A stretch of 46,298 nt of DNA from Pseudomonas tehranensis (GTDB taxonomy: Bacteria; Pseudomonadota; Gammaproteobacteria; Pseudomonadales; Pseudomonadaceae), in contig NZ_JABWQV010000019.1 of NCBI RefSeq assembly GCF_014268615.1, positions 1 to 46,298 on the forward strand. The letters run 5' to 3'. The position numbers and the translations under genes were made by a program. A model generated the notes under the pieces. It worked only from the letters and a program-made list of their open reading frames with translations. It was not told the DNA's origin and ran no database searches. Positions 38,157 through 46,298 of the stretch are shown piece by piece. The stretch's first letter is position 1, and every line of letters begins with the position of its first letter.

Positions 38157-39224
38157 ATGCTGGACTGGAAAAACCGCGCGGGCAGCGCGCCTGAACGTGC
38201 CGCCGAGCCGAAATCGGCCACCCGCAGCTACCTGGGTGGGCTTTTTTTCAGCCGGGCGCTGGCCACGCTGGTCGGCCTGTACCTGCTGGTGACCATTGCC
38301 GTCGGCTGGTACTGGAGCCAGGAGCCCGACCTGTTTCCCGTGCAGCAAAACGCCCAGGCGGCCGCCGAGAAGAATGGCCGGCAAATGGTGCTCGGCTACA
38401 CCACCGTCGAGACCCTCAAGACCGTGGCCGAGACCCTGTTGACCAAGCCAGGCGGCTATATTTCCAACGACCGTTTCCCGCCGGGCCTGTGGATGGACAA
38501 CATGCCAAGCTGGGAGTATGGCGTGCTGGTGCAGGTTCGCGACCTGAGCCGCGCACTGCGCAAGGACTTCGCCCGATCCCAGTCCCAGTCCGCCGAGGAC
38601 GCCGACCTGGCCAAGGCTGAACCGCGTTTCAACTTCGATAACCGCAGCTGGGTGCTGCCTTCCAGCGAGTCGGAATATCAGGAAGGTATCGCTCTGCTGA
38701 GCCGCTATCAGGCGCGCCTGTCCGACCCGAACCAGAAAAGCGCGCTGTTCTATGCTCGCGCCGATAACCTGAACAACTGGCTGGGCGATGTCGGTACTCG
38801 TCTGGGTTCGCTGTCCCAGCGCCTGTCGGCCAGCGTGGGCCGGGTCAAGCTCAACACCTCACTGAAAACCGAAGTCCCGGCGCCGGGCCAGGTACCGCAA
38901 GTGGACGAGGAGGTGGTCGAAACCCCGTGGATGCAGATCGACAACGTGTTCTACGAAGCTCGCGGCCAGGCCTGGGCGCTGTCGCATTTGCTGCGCGCCA
39001 TCGAAGTGGATTTCGCCGATGTGCTGGCCAAGAAAAACGCCACGGTCAGCGTACGGCAGATCATTCGTGAACTCGAAGCCTCCCAGGAGCCGGTCTGGAG
39101 TCCGATGATCCTCAACGGTAGCGGCTTCGGTGTATTGGCGAACCACTCGCTGGTGATGGCCAACTACATTTCCCGCGCCAACGCGGCGGTGATCGACTTG
39201 CGGCAATTGCTGAACCAGGGCTGA
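38157..39224 (+). CDS. DUF2333 family membrane-anchored protein
   Basis: A 355-residue protein of unknown function. A single N-terminal membrane segment (LATLVGLYLLVTIAVGWYW, about residues 36-55) is followed by a periplasmic-type region. This has GGYISNDRFPPGLWMDNMPSWEYGVLVQVRDLSRALR, a strongly conserved DUF2333 stretch, and LFYARADNLNNWLGDVGTRLGSLSQRLS. The ATG at 38157 gives MLDWKNRAG. It is followed after 3 bases by the NUDIX gene, so they are probably one operon. The pair is conserved in Pseudomonas as PA4842-PA4841. Confidence 0.93.
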   Translation: MLDWKNRAGSAPERAAEPKSATRSYLGGLFFSRALATLVGLYLLVTIAVGWYWSQEPDLFPVQQNAQAAAEKNGRQMVLGYTTVETLKTVAETLLTKPGGYISNDRFPPGLWMDNMPSWEYGVLVQVRDLSRALRKDFARSQSQSAEDADLAKAEPRFNFDNRSWVLPSSESEYQEGIALLSRYQARLSDPNQKSALFYARADNLNNWLGDVGTRLGSLSQRLSASVGRVKLNTSLKTEVPAPGQVPQVDEEVVETPWMQIDNVFYEARGQAWALSHLLRAIEVDFADVLAKKNATVSVRQIIRELEASQEPVWSPMILNGSGFGVLANHSLVMANYISRANAAVIDLRQLLNQG

Positions 39225-39227
39225 CAG

Positions 39228-39785
39228 ATGGAAGAAAGCCCGCGGGAGGTCGCTCATCGAGTGGCCTCGGATGCCGAGCTTATCGCTTGGGTCGATAAAG
39301 ACGACAACCTGCTTGGCAGCCTGGTGCGTTCGGACCTGCGTGAGCGCGGTCTGATCGGGCGCGGCTCCTACATCATGCTGTTCAATTCGGCCGGTGAGTT
39401 GTGCGTTCATCGGCGGACCCTGAGCAAGGCGATCTATCCGGGCTTCTGGGACGTGGCGGCAGGCGGGATGGTGCAGGCCAACGAGACCTACGCCGAGTCG
39501 GCGGCTCGAGAGCTGGCGGAGGAGTTGGGTGTGAGCGGTGTCGAACTGACGGCCCATGACCATTTTTATTTCGAAGACAGCGGCAGTCGTCTGTGGTGCT
39601 CGGCGTTCTCGGCCGTGTGGGACGGGCCGCTGATCCTGCAACCTGAAGAGGTGCTCGAGGCGCGTTTCCTGCCGGTCGACCAGGTGCTCGATGAAATCCA
39701 GCACAAGCCTTACTGCCCGGACTCTCTGGCGGCGCTCGAGCGCTATTTGCGAGCCCATGGCGATGATGTCGCAAAGAAGCGCTAA
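39228..39785 (+). CDS. NUDIX hydrolase, YfcD-like
   Basis: A 185-residue NUDIX protein. The box GGMVQANETYAESAARELAEELGV (residues 79-102) has the form G-x5-E-x7-REL-x-EELG with all metal-binding Glu present. The preceding RGSYIMLFNSAGELCVHRRTLSKAIYPGFWDVAA is like the YfcD/isopentenyl-diphosphate-isomerase-type NUDIX branch. The substrate is not known. It lies 3 bases after the DUF2333 stop. Confidence 0.93.
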   Translation: MEESPREVAHRVASDAELIAWVDKDDNLLGSLVRSDLRERGLIGRGSYIMLFNSAGELCVHRRTLSKAIYPGFWDVAAGGMVQANETYAESAARELAEELGVSGVELTAHDHFYFEDSGSRLWCSAFSAVWDGPLILQPEEVLEARFLPVDQVLDEIQHKPYCPDSLAALERYLRAHGDDVAKKR

Positions 39786-39956
39786 ATTGGCGCCGATTGG
39801 CCCTTAGCAAGTCGGCTTTTTGCCGTTACACTGCGCGACTTTTCAAGCTGAATCGCTGTCTGCGATCCAGTAGCGCTGCCCCTGCCTGAGTGGGGCTTCG
39901 CGGTCGGGGCACTTACTTTTGCCCGGCCAGTCTTTGTCCTCCCAAGAGGATTGCCG

Positions 39957-40328
39957 GTGGCCAAAAAAGCCGCATCCTTCGCCGCCTTGGGCGGCCTGGT
40001 ATTTTCTACCGACGCCGGTCGTCATTGCCCTGATTGCCGCCAGCCGGCGGATGCCTGCATCTGCAAACAGACCACTATTGCTGCCGGTGACGGTATCGCT
40101 CGCGTGCGCCGTGAAAGCAAAGGCCGCGGCGGCAAGACGGTGACCACGATCACTGGCGTGCCATTGGCCGAGGACGCGCTCAAGGAACTGGCCACTACGT
40201 TAAAGAAGCGCTGTGGCACCGGTGGTGCTTTGAAAGACGGCATCATCGAGATCCAGGGCGATCACGTCGAGCTGCTGCTGGCGGAACTGACCAGACACGG
40301 CTTCAAGGCGAAAAAGTCCGGCGGCTAG
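39957..40328 (+). CDS. SUI1/YciH family translation initiation factor
   Basis: A 123-residue protein with an N-terminal possible zinc-binding part, CPDC ... CICK (about residues 23-36). It is followed by the SUI1/eIF1 domain VRRESKGRGGKTVTTITGVPLAEDALKELATTLKKRCGTGGALKDGIIEIQGDH. Bacterial YciH can affect initiation fidelity, but its cellular role is unclear. I chose the GTG at 39957 because an AGAGGA lies 6 bases upstream and the product begins MAKKAASFAALGG as in relatives. A TTG two codons upstream is an alternative. Confidence 0.93.
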   Translation: MAKKAASFAALGGLVFSTDAGRHCPDCRQPADACICKQTTIAAGDGIARVRRESKGRGGKTVTTITGVPLAEDALKELATTLKKRCGTGGALKDGIIEIQGDHVELLLAELTRHGFKAKKSGG

Positions 40329-40417
40329 CAGCCTCTGTGAAAACCACCCTCGGCTTGATTCGAACCCCTTCTACAAAGCACGGTTCGAAGTCGCCCACAT
40401 GGTTTTCACAGAGCCTG
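40329..40417. repeat. Palindromic element of 89 bases after the SUI1 gene
   Basis: Ends form an 18-base inverted repeat with one mismatch (core CTCTGTGAAAACCA at 40333-40346 and its complement at 40400-40413). Inside it, a second perfect inverted pair lies at TTCGAACC (40359-40366) and GGTTCGAA (40382-40389). It starts directly after the SUI1 stop codon and has no gene. The CTCTGTGAAAAC terminus recalls insertion-sequence ends, so it may be a small non-autonomous element. It could also act as a terminator for SUI1. No target duplication is seen. Confidence 0.6.
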
Positions 40418-40551
40418 TTCTGAACGGGTTTCTAAACTCAGCGCTGTGAGCAGGGTCTACCTTGCTTACAGGCAAATCGTCATTTCCATTCTCTAGACTG
40501 CTCCAGCCTCCTACCGGATGGTGCATTTTGACTTCTTTATAGGGGACTTCG

Positions 40552-42465
40552 ATGTCCGTACGACGCACACGCAAAGACGATGGCAGCCAATGGACAGTTG
40601 CGGACAGCCGCAGTGTTTACGGGATCCGCCATTGGGGGGCCGGGTATTTCGCGATCAATGACGCCGGTCGCGTCGAAGTCCGTCCGAACGGTCCAGGCAG
40701 TTCGCCCATCGACCTGTTCGAGCAAGTCGACCAGTTGCGCCAGAGCGGCCTGTCGCTGCCCTTGCTGGTGCGCTTCCCCGACATCCTGCAAGACCGCGTG
40801 CGCCAGCTCACCGGTGCGTTCGACAGCAACATCGCGCGCCTGGAATACCAGAGCCAGTACACCGCGCTCTATCCGATCAAGGTCAACCAGCAGGAAGCGG
40901 TGATCGAAAACATCATCGCCACCCAGAACGTTTCCATCGGTCTTGAGGCCGGCTCCAAGCCCGAGCTGCTGGCGGTGCTGGCCCTGGCGCCCAAGGGCGG
41001 GACTATCGTCTGCAACGGTTACAAGGACCGTGAATTCATTCGCCTGGCGCTGATGGGGCAGAAATTGGGCCATAACGTCTTCATCGTGATCGAGAAAGAG
41101 TCCGAAGTCGGCCTGGTGATCGAAGAAGCCGCGTCGCTCAAGGTCAAGCCTCAGGTCGGCCTGCGGGTACGCCTGTCCTCCCTGGCGTCGAGCAAGTGGG
41201 CCGACACCGGTGGCGAAAAATCCAAGTTTGGTTTGTCTGCCGCGCAACTGCTGTCGGTGGTCGAGCGCTTCCGTGCCGCCGGCCTGGATCAGGGAATCCG
41301 CCTGCTGCATTTCCACATGGGTTCGCAGATCGCCAACCTGGCGGACTACCAGCATGGCTTCAAGGAAGCGATCCGCTACTACGGTGAGCTGCGCAACCTC
41401 GGCCTGCCGGTGGATCACATCGATGTTGGCGGTGGCCTGGGCGTGGACTACGACGGTACGCACTCGCGCAATGCCAGTTCGATCAACTACGACATGGACG
41501 ATTACGCCGGTGTCGTGGTTGGCATGCTCAAGGAGTTCTGCGATGCCCAGAGCCTGCCGCATCCGCACATCTTCTCGGAAAGTGGTCGCTCCCTGACTGC
41601 CCACCACGCGATGCTGGTGGTGCAGGTGACCGACGTCGAGAAACACCACGACGACGTGCCGGTGATCGAAAACAAGGAAAGCCTGCCGGAGACCGTGCAA
41701 TGGCTGGTTGACCTGCTGGGCCCGACCGATATCGAGATGGTCACCGAAACCTACTGGCGCGCCACCCACTACATGAGTGACGTGGCCGCCCAGTACGCCG
41801 ACGGCAAGCTGACCCTGGCCGAAAAAGCCCTGGCCGAGCAGTGCTACTTCGCCGTGTGCCGTCGCCTGCATAACTCGTTGAAGGCCCGCCAGCGTTCCCA
41901 TCGCCAAGTGCTGGATGAACTCAACGACAAGCTCGCCGACAAGTACATCTGCAACTTCTCGGTGTTCCAGAGCCTGCCGGACACCTGGGCCATCGGTCAG
42001 GTGCTGCCGATCCTGCCGCTGCATCGCCTCGATGAAGAACCGTTGCGCCGCGCCGTGCTGCAAGACCTGACCTGCGACTCCGACGGCAAGATCAAGCAGT
42101 ACGTCGACGAGCAGAGCATCGAAACCAGCCTGCCGGTGCATTCCCTCAATCCGGGCGAAGATTACCTGTTGGGCATCTTCCTGGTGGGTGCCTACCAGGA
42201 AATCCTTGGCGACATGCACAACCTGTTCGGTGACACTGACTCGGTGAACATCTACCAGAATGCCGACGGCAGCGTGTACCACGCCGGTATCGAAACCCAC
42301 GACACCATCGAAGACATGCTGCGCTACGTGCACTTGTCGCCGGAGGAGTTGATGACCCACTACCGCGACAAGTGCGCGAGCGCCCGTATCAGTGCCGCCG
42401 AGCGCACCCAGTTCCTGGATGCCCTGCGCCTGGGGCTGACGCGGTCGTCCTACCTGTCTTCCTGA
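40552..42465 (+). CDS. speA: Biosynthetic arginine decarboxylase SpeA
   Basis: A 637-residue PLP enzyme that turns arginine into agmatine, the start of one putrescine route. It begins [29 protein letters not shown]. The PLP-binding region [17 protein letters not shown] has Lys110. [29 protein letters not shown] and the C-terminal [36 protein letters not shown] are also typical. Full length. A GGGGAC lies about 6 bases before the ATG. It is followed by a strong terminator. Confidence 0.97.
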   Translation: MSVRRTRKDDGSQWTVADSRSVYGIRHWGAGYFAINDAGRVEVRPNGPGSSPIDLFEQVDQLRQSGLSLPLLVRFPDILQDRVRQLTGAFDSNIARLEYQSQYTALYPIKVNQQEAVIENIIATQNVSIGLEAGSKPELLAVLALAPKGGTIVCNGYKDREFIRLALMGQKLGHNVFIVIEKESEVGLVIEEAASLKVKPQVGLRVRLSSLASSKWADTGGEKSKFGLSAAQLLSVVERFRAAGLDQGIRLLHFHMGSQIANLADYQHGFKEAIRYYGELRNLGLPVDHIDVGGGLGVDYDGTHSRNASSINYDMDDYAGVVVGMLKEFCDAQSLPHPHIFSESGRSLTAHHAMLVVQVTDVEKHHDDVPVIENKESLPETVQWLVDLLGPTDIEMVTETYWRATHYMSDVAAQYADGKLTLAEKALAEQCYFAVCRRLHNSLKARQRSHRQVLDELNDKLADKYICNFSVFQSLPDTWAIGQVLPILPLHRLDEEPLRRAVLQDLTCDSDGKIKQYVDEQSIETSLPVHSLNPGEDYLLGIFLVGAYQEILGDMHNLFGDTDSVNIYQNADGSVYHAGIETHDTIEDMLRYVHLSPEELMTHYRDKCASARISAAERTQFLDALRLGLTRSSYLSS

Positions 42466-42476
42466 TGGGGGCCTGA

Positions 42477-42549
42477 ACGCCCTCCGGGACTGTCAGAAAA
42501 TACACCGTGTGCTGCGGGTTTTTTCGGATAGTCCCGGAGGGCGTTTTTA
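42477..42549 (+). terminator. Long-loop terminator of speA
   Basis: A perfect 15-base inverted repeat (ACGCCCTCCGGGACT at 42477-42491, its complement at 42530-42544) encloses a 38-base spacer and is followed by TTTTTA. It begins 11 bases after the speA stop. The loop is unusually long for an intrinsic terminator and may hold a smaller fold. Confidence 0.8.
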
Positions 42550-42699
42550 TTTGTGCCGCTGTTATTTCCGCACACGGGTGCATTTAGCCGGTGGTGTCCT
42601 CATTTCGTGTAGTCCCTTTCCTAACTTGTATTTGGGCTCTCTACTCGGCCATGGCTCTCAGCGAGAATCCTCAGCCGCCCCTCCTGTAGAGAAACGCCG

Positions 42700-44016
42700 A
42701 TGTCCGATCCAGCCAGCGAGCCGTCATTTCGTCTGGAGATAGCCGGTCTGCCCGAGTCCTTTGTTGTCGTGGCCTTCACGGGCAGCGAAGCCATCAGCGA
42801 ACCCTTTGTCTTTGATGTGGAGCTGTTGATCGGCGATACGCCCCTGGACCTTGCCGGGTTGCTCTACCGCAGCGTCTGGTTGAGTTTCGGCGCTGGGGGG
42901 CGGGGCATCCATGGGCAGATTCACGAGCTTGTCCAGCATCGTCAGGGCGCTGGTTGCCGGGTACGCATCGGGCCGAAGCTGGCGTGCCTGGCGCAACGAT
43001 TCAGCCAACGGGTGTTCAGTGCCCGTTCTGTACCGCAAATCATCCGCCAGGTGCTCAAGGCCCACGGCATTGCCGGACGCCAGGTGTACCTGGCTTTGAG
43101 TGGTGATTATCCGCTGCGCGATTTCTGTACCCAATACCGGGAGTCAGATCTGCAGTTTCTCCAGCGCGTATGCGCCGAGGCGGGCATTTACTTCCATTTC
43201 GAGCAGGCTCGGGATGGGCATTGCCTGGTTTTTGCTGACAGCACGGGCGATTCCCTACCCGATGGCGAGACGCTTTACAGGCGCGAGGGAATGGCTCCGG
43301 CGGTGCGCAACTGGCGTGTCCAAAGCGATGTTTCGGGGGAGCAGGTAGCGCTGGGCCGCAGCGATCTGATGGGGTTGCATTGCGGCCGGACGCTGTCGCT
43401 GGCAGGGCATCCTGTCGAAGTCTGGAACCAGCTCTGGCTGTTGACGAAAGTCGAGCATCGCGCGCAGGCCGGCGTATATGGCAACCATTTTCGCGCCATT
43501 CCTGCGGGATGGCCGTTCGTGGCGACCGGGGTCGCGGCAAAACCTCGCATGCCGAGTCGGCAGCGCGGCTGGGTGGTCACGGTCGATGAGCCGCAGATGC
43601 AGGTGGCGGGGCGAGTAGCGGTGCAGTTCGACTGGGTCTATCAGGGGGAGGGCGCCAGTCCCAGTCATTGCTGGCTGCCGTTGGCCCCTGAGCTGGCCGC
43701 TTGGGGGCACGCCATTGCCAAGGGCACCGAGGTGCTGGTGAGTTTTATCGAGGGCGACCCGGATCGTCCATTGATCAGCGCATTGCTCGACGCGCCGGCA
43801 TCTCGGGAAGAAGGGGATGAGTCGCTCCTGAGTGAAACCTCCCGACCAGTCCATGAGGCGTCTGGCATCGACCCGCTTCTGTTGGCGGCGATCCAGAGCG
43901 CCGAGCCGTTGGTGCTGTTGTGTCTGTTGCCCGGAGGCGGCAGCTTCAACCCCTGTAGCCAGCCGTTGTGTACCTGCCGCATGCTCACGCAGCTCGGCGC
44001 GGGCGCTGCTCCATGA
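42700..44016 (+). CDS. vgrG: Short VgrG-type tail-spike protein
   Basis: A 438-residue spike protein of type VI or related contractile systems. The gp27-like part (about 10-275) has FTGSEAISEPFVFDVELL at the start and DYPLRDFCTQYRESDLQFLQRVCAEAGIYFHFE, the VgrG signature. The gp5-like OB domain (about 285-370) has VAVQFDW, CWLPLAPELAAWGHAIAKGTEVLVSFIEGDPDRPLISALL. The usual C-terminal beta-helix is missing. After the OB fold comes a Cys-containing tail (FNPCSQPLCTCRM). No other T6SS genes are in the window, so it is an orphan. It overlaps the DUF4123 gene by 4 bases. Confidence 0.93.
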   Translation: MSDPASEPSFRLEIAGLPESFVVVAFTGSEAISEPFVFDVELLIGDTPLDLAGLLYRSVWLSFGAGGRGIHGQIHELVQHRQGAGCRVRIGPKLACLAQRFSQRVFSARSVPQIIRQVLKAHGIAGRQVYLALSGDYPLRDFCTQYRESDLQFLQRVCAEAGIYFHFEQARDGHCLVFADSTGDSLPDGETLYRREGMAPAVRNWRVQSDVSGEQVALGRSDLMGLHCGRTLSLAGHPVEVWNQLWLLTKVEHRAQAGVYGNHFRAIPAGWPFVATGVAAKPRMPSRQRGWVVTVDEPQMQVAGRVAVQFDWVYQGEGASPSHCWLPLAPELAAWGHAIAKGTEVLVSFIEGDPDRPLISALLDAPASREEGDESLLSETSRPVHEASGIDPLLLAAIQSAEPLVLLCLLPGGGSFNPCSQPLCTCRMLTQLGAGAAP

Positions 44017-44810
44017 GTGCTGCCGCCATGTCTGAATCAGCGCCGCAATGGCTGCTGCTCGACGTACCAGGTGCGCCGGACGCCGCGCAGCGTTTGCAGG
44101 AGCAGTTCGCAGAGATCCGGCGCTTTGCCTTGTTCGAAGGCACCGAATTGCACGAGCTGAGGGAGCATGGTCCGTTGCTGGTGGATCTGCAGCAATCGCC
44201 GGCACTGGCCAGCCTGTGTCACCTGGATGCCGGCTCCTGGCCAGGGCTGTTGTTGGTCAGCCGAGCGTCAGATGCGCAATTACTGGCGCATCTGCGGCGC
44301 ATGTTGACGGTGACGTTGGGCCTGCATCACAAGGCCTTGCTGAACTATTACAACCCGCACACGGCCAGCTATTTCTTCGACGGTTGCGATCCTCTGGAAC
44401 TCAGTTGCTGGCTGGGGCCGATCAGCCTGGTGCGCTGGTTCGGCGGGACCTGGGGCGACAGGACCCTCGGCAGCCAGGGCTGGCAGCAACTCTCCAATCC
44501 GGGGCTGGCAGTACCGGCACTGGAAAACGAACACAGTCTCAGCCACTGGCAGCAGAGTCAGTTGCAGCGATGTCTGTTGGAACGCCACGTCTGGCAGTGG
44601 TCTTGCTCTACCGGGCGGGATTTCCGCCTGCTCTGGGACGACCTGCAGCAAGGGCTGACCCTGGGGTTTACCGAACGACCGGTACTCGACGACTGGTTAT
44701 GGCTGCGCCTGCAATACCCCAATGCCCGACCCGTGCCGGGGCTCAAAGGCGGTTCGCAGCGCGAACGCCTGGATCACCTGCGGCGGCTATGGCAGGACAA
44801 TCAAGGTTGA
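44013..44810 (+). CDS. DUF4123 adaptor/chaperone for VgrG
   Basis: A 265-residue protein of the DUF4123 family, which loads effectors onto VgrG. It has LLDVPGAPDAAQRLQEQFAEIRRFALFEGTELHELREHGPLLVDL at the start, then RRMLTVTLG and KALLNYYNPHTASYFFDG, which are typical of the family. The ATG at 44013 overlaps the vgrG stop (ATGA), so translation is coupled. The expected effector gene does not follow. The next gene is the convergent MATE transporter only 5 bases away. Confidence 0.92.
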   Translation: MSAAAMSESAPQWLLLDVPGAPDAAQRLQEQFAEIRRFALFEGTELHELREHGPLLVDLQQSPALASLCHLDAGSWPGLLLVSRASDAQLLAHLRRMLTVTLGLHHKALLNYYNPHTASYFFDGCDPLELSCWLGPISLVRWFGGTWGDRTLGSQGWQQLSNPGLAVPALENEHSLSHWQQSQLQRCLLERHVWQWSCSTGRDFRLLWDDLQQGLTLGFTERPVLDDWLWLRLQYPNARPVPGLKGGSQRERLDHLRRLWQDNQG

Positions 44811-44815
44811 AAAGG

Positions 44816-46165
44816 TTAATGGGCGCCTGCACCGAACCAGCTATCGCGCTGTTGCATGCGCCACGCGAAAGCACCCAGGGTCAGGCTGCGCAAGGCCATG
44901 AACAGCAGGAAAGTCATCCACAGCCCGTGGTTGCCGAGCGTTTGCAGTACCCAGGCAAACGGCAACACCAGCAACAGGGTCAACAGCATGCCATTGCGCA
45001 TTTCCCTGGCACGCGTGGCGCCGATGAACAGGCCATCGAGCAAATAACTCCAGACCGCAATCAACGGCAGCGCCGCCAGGTAAGGCAGGTAGCGGTAAGC
45101 GGTGTCGCGCACGTCGGGGATGTTGGTCTGCATTTCGATGAACAAGTGGCCGGCGAGCAGAAACAGTAAGGCAAACCCCACGCTGGCAATCAATGACCAT
45201 CCGCAGGCCACTACCAGAGAGCGGCGCAGGGCCAGACGGTCGCGGGCGCCGATGGCGTGACCGCACAGCGCTTCGACGGCATGGGCCAGACCGTCCAGGG
45301 CGTGGGCTGTCAGCAGCAGACCATTGAGCAGCAGCGCGTTGGCTGCCACGGTCGCATCCCCCAGGCGCGCGCCTTGCACCGTGATCAGGAAGAACACGGC
45401 TTGCAGCGCCAGGCTGCGAATGAAAATGTCCCGGTTCACCGCCAGCAACGGACGCCAGCTTTGCCACACCCCCAGGGCCGCCCAGGCGATCTGCCCCGGC
45501 CAGGCCCGCAGCGTGTTGCGCGCCAGGATCAGGCCGACCAGGGCGCCGGTCCACTCGGCAATCACCGACGCCCGGGCCGAACCGGTCACACCCCAGTCCA
45601 GGCCGATCACAAACCACAGGTTCAGGGCGATGTTCACCAGGTTGGTCACCAACAGAATCGCCAACGGCGCCCGGGCATTCTGAGCGCCGAGAAACCAGCC
45701 CACCAGCGCATAACTGGCCAGCGCCGCTGGCAAGCCAAACAGCCGGGTGTGGAAAAACTCCCGGGTCAACTGCTCAAGCTCGGCGGATGGCTGCATGAAA
45801 TGCAACGCCACGCCACTCAACGGCACGCCGACCACAGCCAGCACCAGCGCCAACCCTATTGCCAGCAGCAGACCTTGCAGCAGCACCTGGCGCAACGCCG
45901 CTCCATCCCCGCGCCCGGCGGCCTGGGCGGCGAACCCGGTGGAGCCCATGCGCAAGAAACCCATGGCCCAGGCCAGCACCGTATACAAGCTCGCCCCGAC
46001 CGCCACCGCGCCTAACTGATGAGCATGGGGCAAGTGGCCGATGACGGTGCTGTCCACCAGCGCCACCAGCGGTACGGAAATGTTCGAGAGAATCATCGGC
46101 GCGGCCAGCGCCCACACCCGGCGGTGGGTAAGACGGTCGCGCCAGTCGGTGATCAGGTTGGACAT
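44816..46165 (-). CDS. dinF: MATE family efflux transporter, DinF type
   Basis: A 449-residue inner-membrane transporter with about 12 hydrophobic spans in two similar halves. The N-terminus WALAAPMILSNISVPLVALVDSTVIGHL is the DinF branch pattern. GFLRMGSTGFAAQAAGRGD and NLVNIALNLWFVIGLDWGVTGSARASVIAEW follow. It exports toxic or organic cations by Na+ or H+ exchange in relatives. The substrate here is unknown. The start has AAGGAG 6 bases upstream. The gene is convergent with the DUF4123 gene. No LexA box was recognised in the 133 bases upstream. Confidence 0.95.
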   Translation of the reverse strand: MSNLITDWRDRLTHRRVWALAAPMILSNISVPLVALVDSTVIGHLPHAHQLGAVAVGASLYTVLAWAMGFLRMGSTGFAAQAAGRGDGAALRQVLLQGLLLAIGLALVLAVVGVPLSGVALHFMQPSAELEQLTREFFHTRLFGLPAALASYALVGWFLGAQNARAPLAILLVTNLVNIALNLWFVIGLDWGVTGSARASVIAEWTGALVGLILARNTLRAWPGQIAWAALGVWQSWRPLLAVNRDIFIRSLALQAVFFLITVQGARLGDATVAANALLLNGLLLTAHALDGLAHAVEALCGHAIGARDRLALRRSLVVACGWSLIASVGFALLFLLAGHLFIEMQTNIPDVRDTAYRYLPYLAALPLIAVWSYLLDGLFIGATRAREMRNGMLLTLLLVLPFAWVLQTLGNHGLWMTFLLFMALRSLTLGAFAWRMQQRDSWFGAGAH

Positions 46166-46298
46166 GCGAGCTCCTTTACGGAGCGCGATTGTAGCGGGTT
46201 ATTGCAGCATTCCCACGCAGAAAGGGGGGTCACGCTTATCAGCAGAAAACCAGGGGATCGCTGAGTGCAATGCCATGATCATCCTGCTCTTGTGGCGA

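Noticed and set aside
40537..42360. Minus-strand frame of 607 codons
   Set aside because: It is antisense to speA across its whole length, with His/Val/Gln-rich shadow composition.
1..46298. CRISPR arrays, tRNA or rRNA genes, prophage or insertion-sequence genes
   Set aside because: I looked for regular spaced repeats, tRNA cloverleaf signatures and transposase or integrase motifs and saw none.

Overview
The window is a chromosomal segment of a GC-rich Pseudomonas, most likely of the P. fluorescens group. This rests on gene order and family membership, because there is no rRNA or marker gene. The run retS-purD-purH-fis-dusB-(zinc-ribbon DUF3426 gene)-prmA ... accC-accB-aroQ-(chemoreceptor)-gcbA-DUF2333-NUDIX-SUI1-speA matches the order I recall for P. 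aeruginosa PA4856 down to PA4839. Three features point to the fluorescens group: a DUF6124 gene, REP-type palindromes and very large toxin genes.

Layout. 1-770: a DUF6124 gene and a non-coding stretch. 771-9624: the cobalamin corrin-ring cluster, as two divergent overlapping operons: cobL-cbiD-cobK on the minus strand and cobG-cobH-cobI-cobJ on the plus strand. A zeta-toxin-type P-loop gene, bracketed by two REP-like repeats, sits in the divergent gap. 9908-16993: a 2361-residue toxin with a clostridial-type (GT44) glycosyltransferase, a YopT/MCF-like Cys-His-Asp module, a hydrophobic pore/translocation region and a beta-rich tail. 17070-27436: a MarC-family membrane protein, RetS, purine synthesis, Fis, DusB, DUF3426 and PrmA, all on the minus strand. 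27627-31595: a second giant toxin of DUF6543 (dermonecrotic-toxin-like) type. Its C-terminus reads as a CheD-like glutamine deamidase. 31678-37871: accC, accB, aroQ, a chemoreceptor and the diguanylate cyclase GcbA on the minus strand. 38157-42465: DUF2333, NUDIX, SUI1 and speA on the plus strand. 42700-44810: an orphan short VgrG and its DUF4123 adaptor. 44816-46165: a DinF-type MATE transporter.

How the genes work together. The cob genes run from precorrin-2 towards hydrogenobyrinate using an oxygen-type CobG together with CbiD and CbiG/CobE domains, a hybrid route. The purine, lipid and shikimate genes are conserved housekeeping. The window's interest lies in its accessory load. Two unrelated giant toxins sit in otherwise conserved gene junctions, with no visible secretion or immunity partner. 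Both toxin leaders carry GGA motifs of the kind bound by RsmA/RsmE, one in a hairpin loop and one overlapping the Shine-Dalgarno. RetS, which controls the Gac/Rsm cascade, is encoded between them. A Gac/Rsm/RetS link to these toxins is an inference that can be tested.
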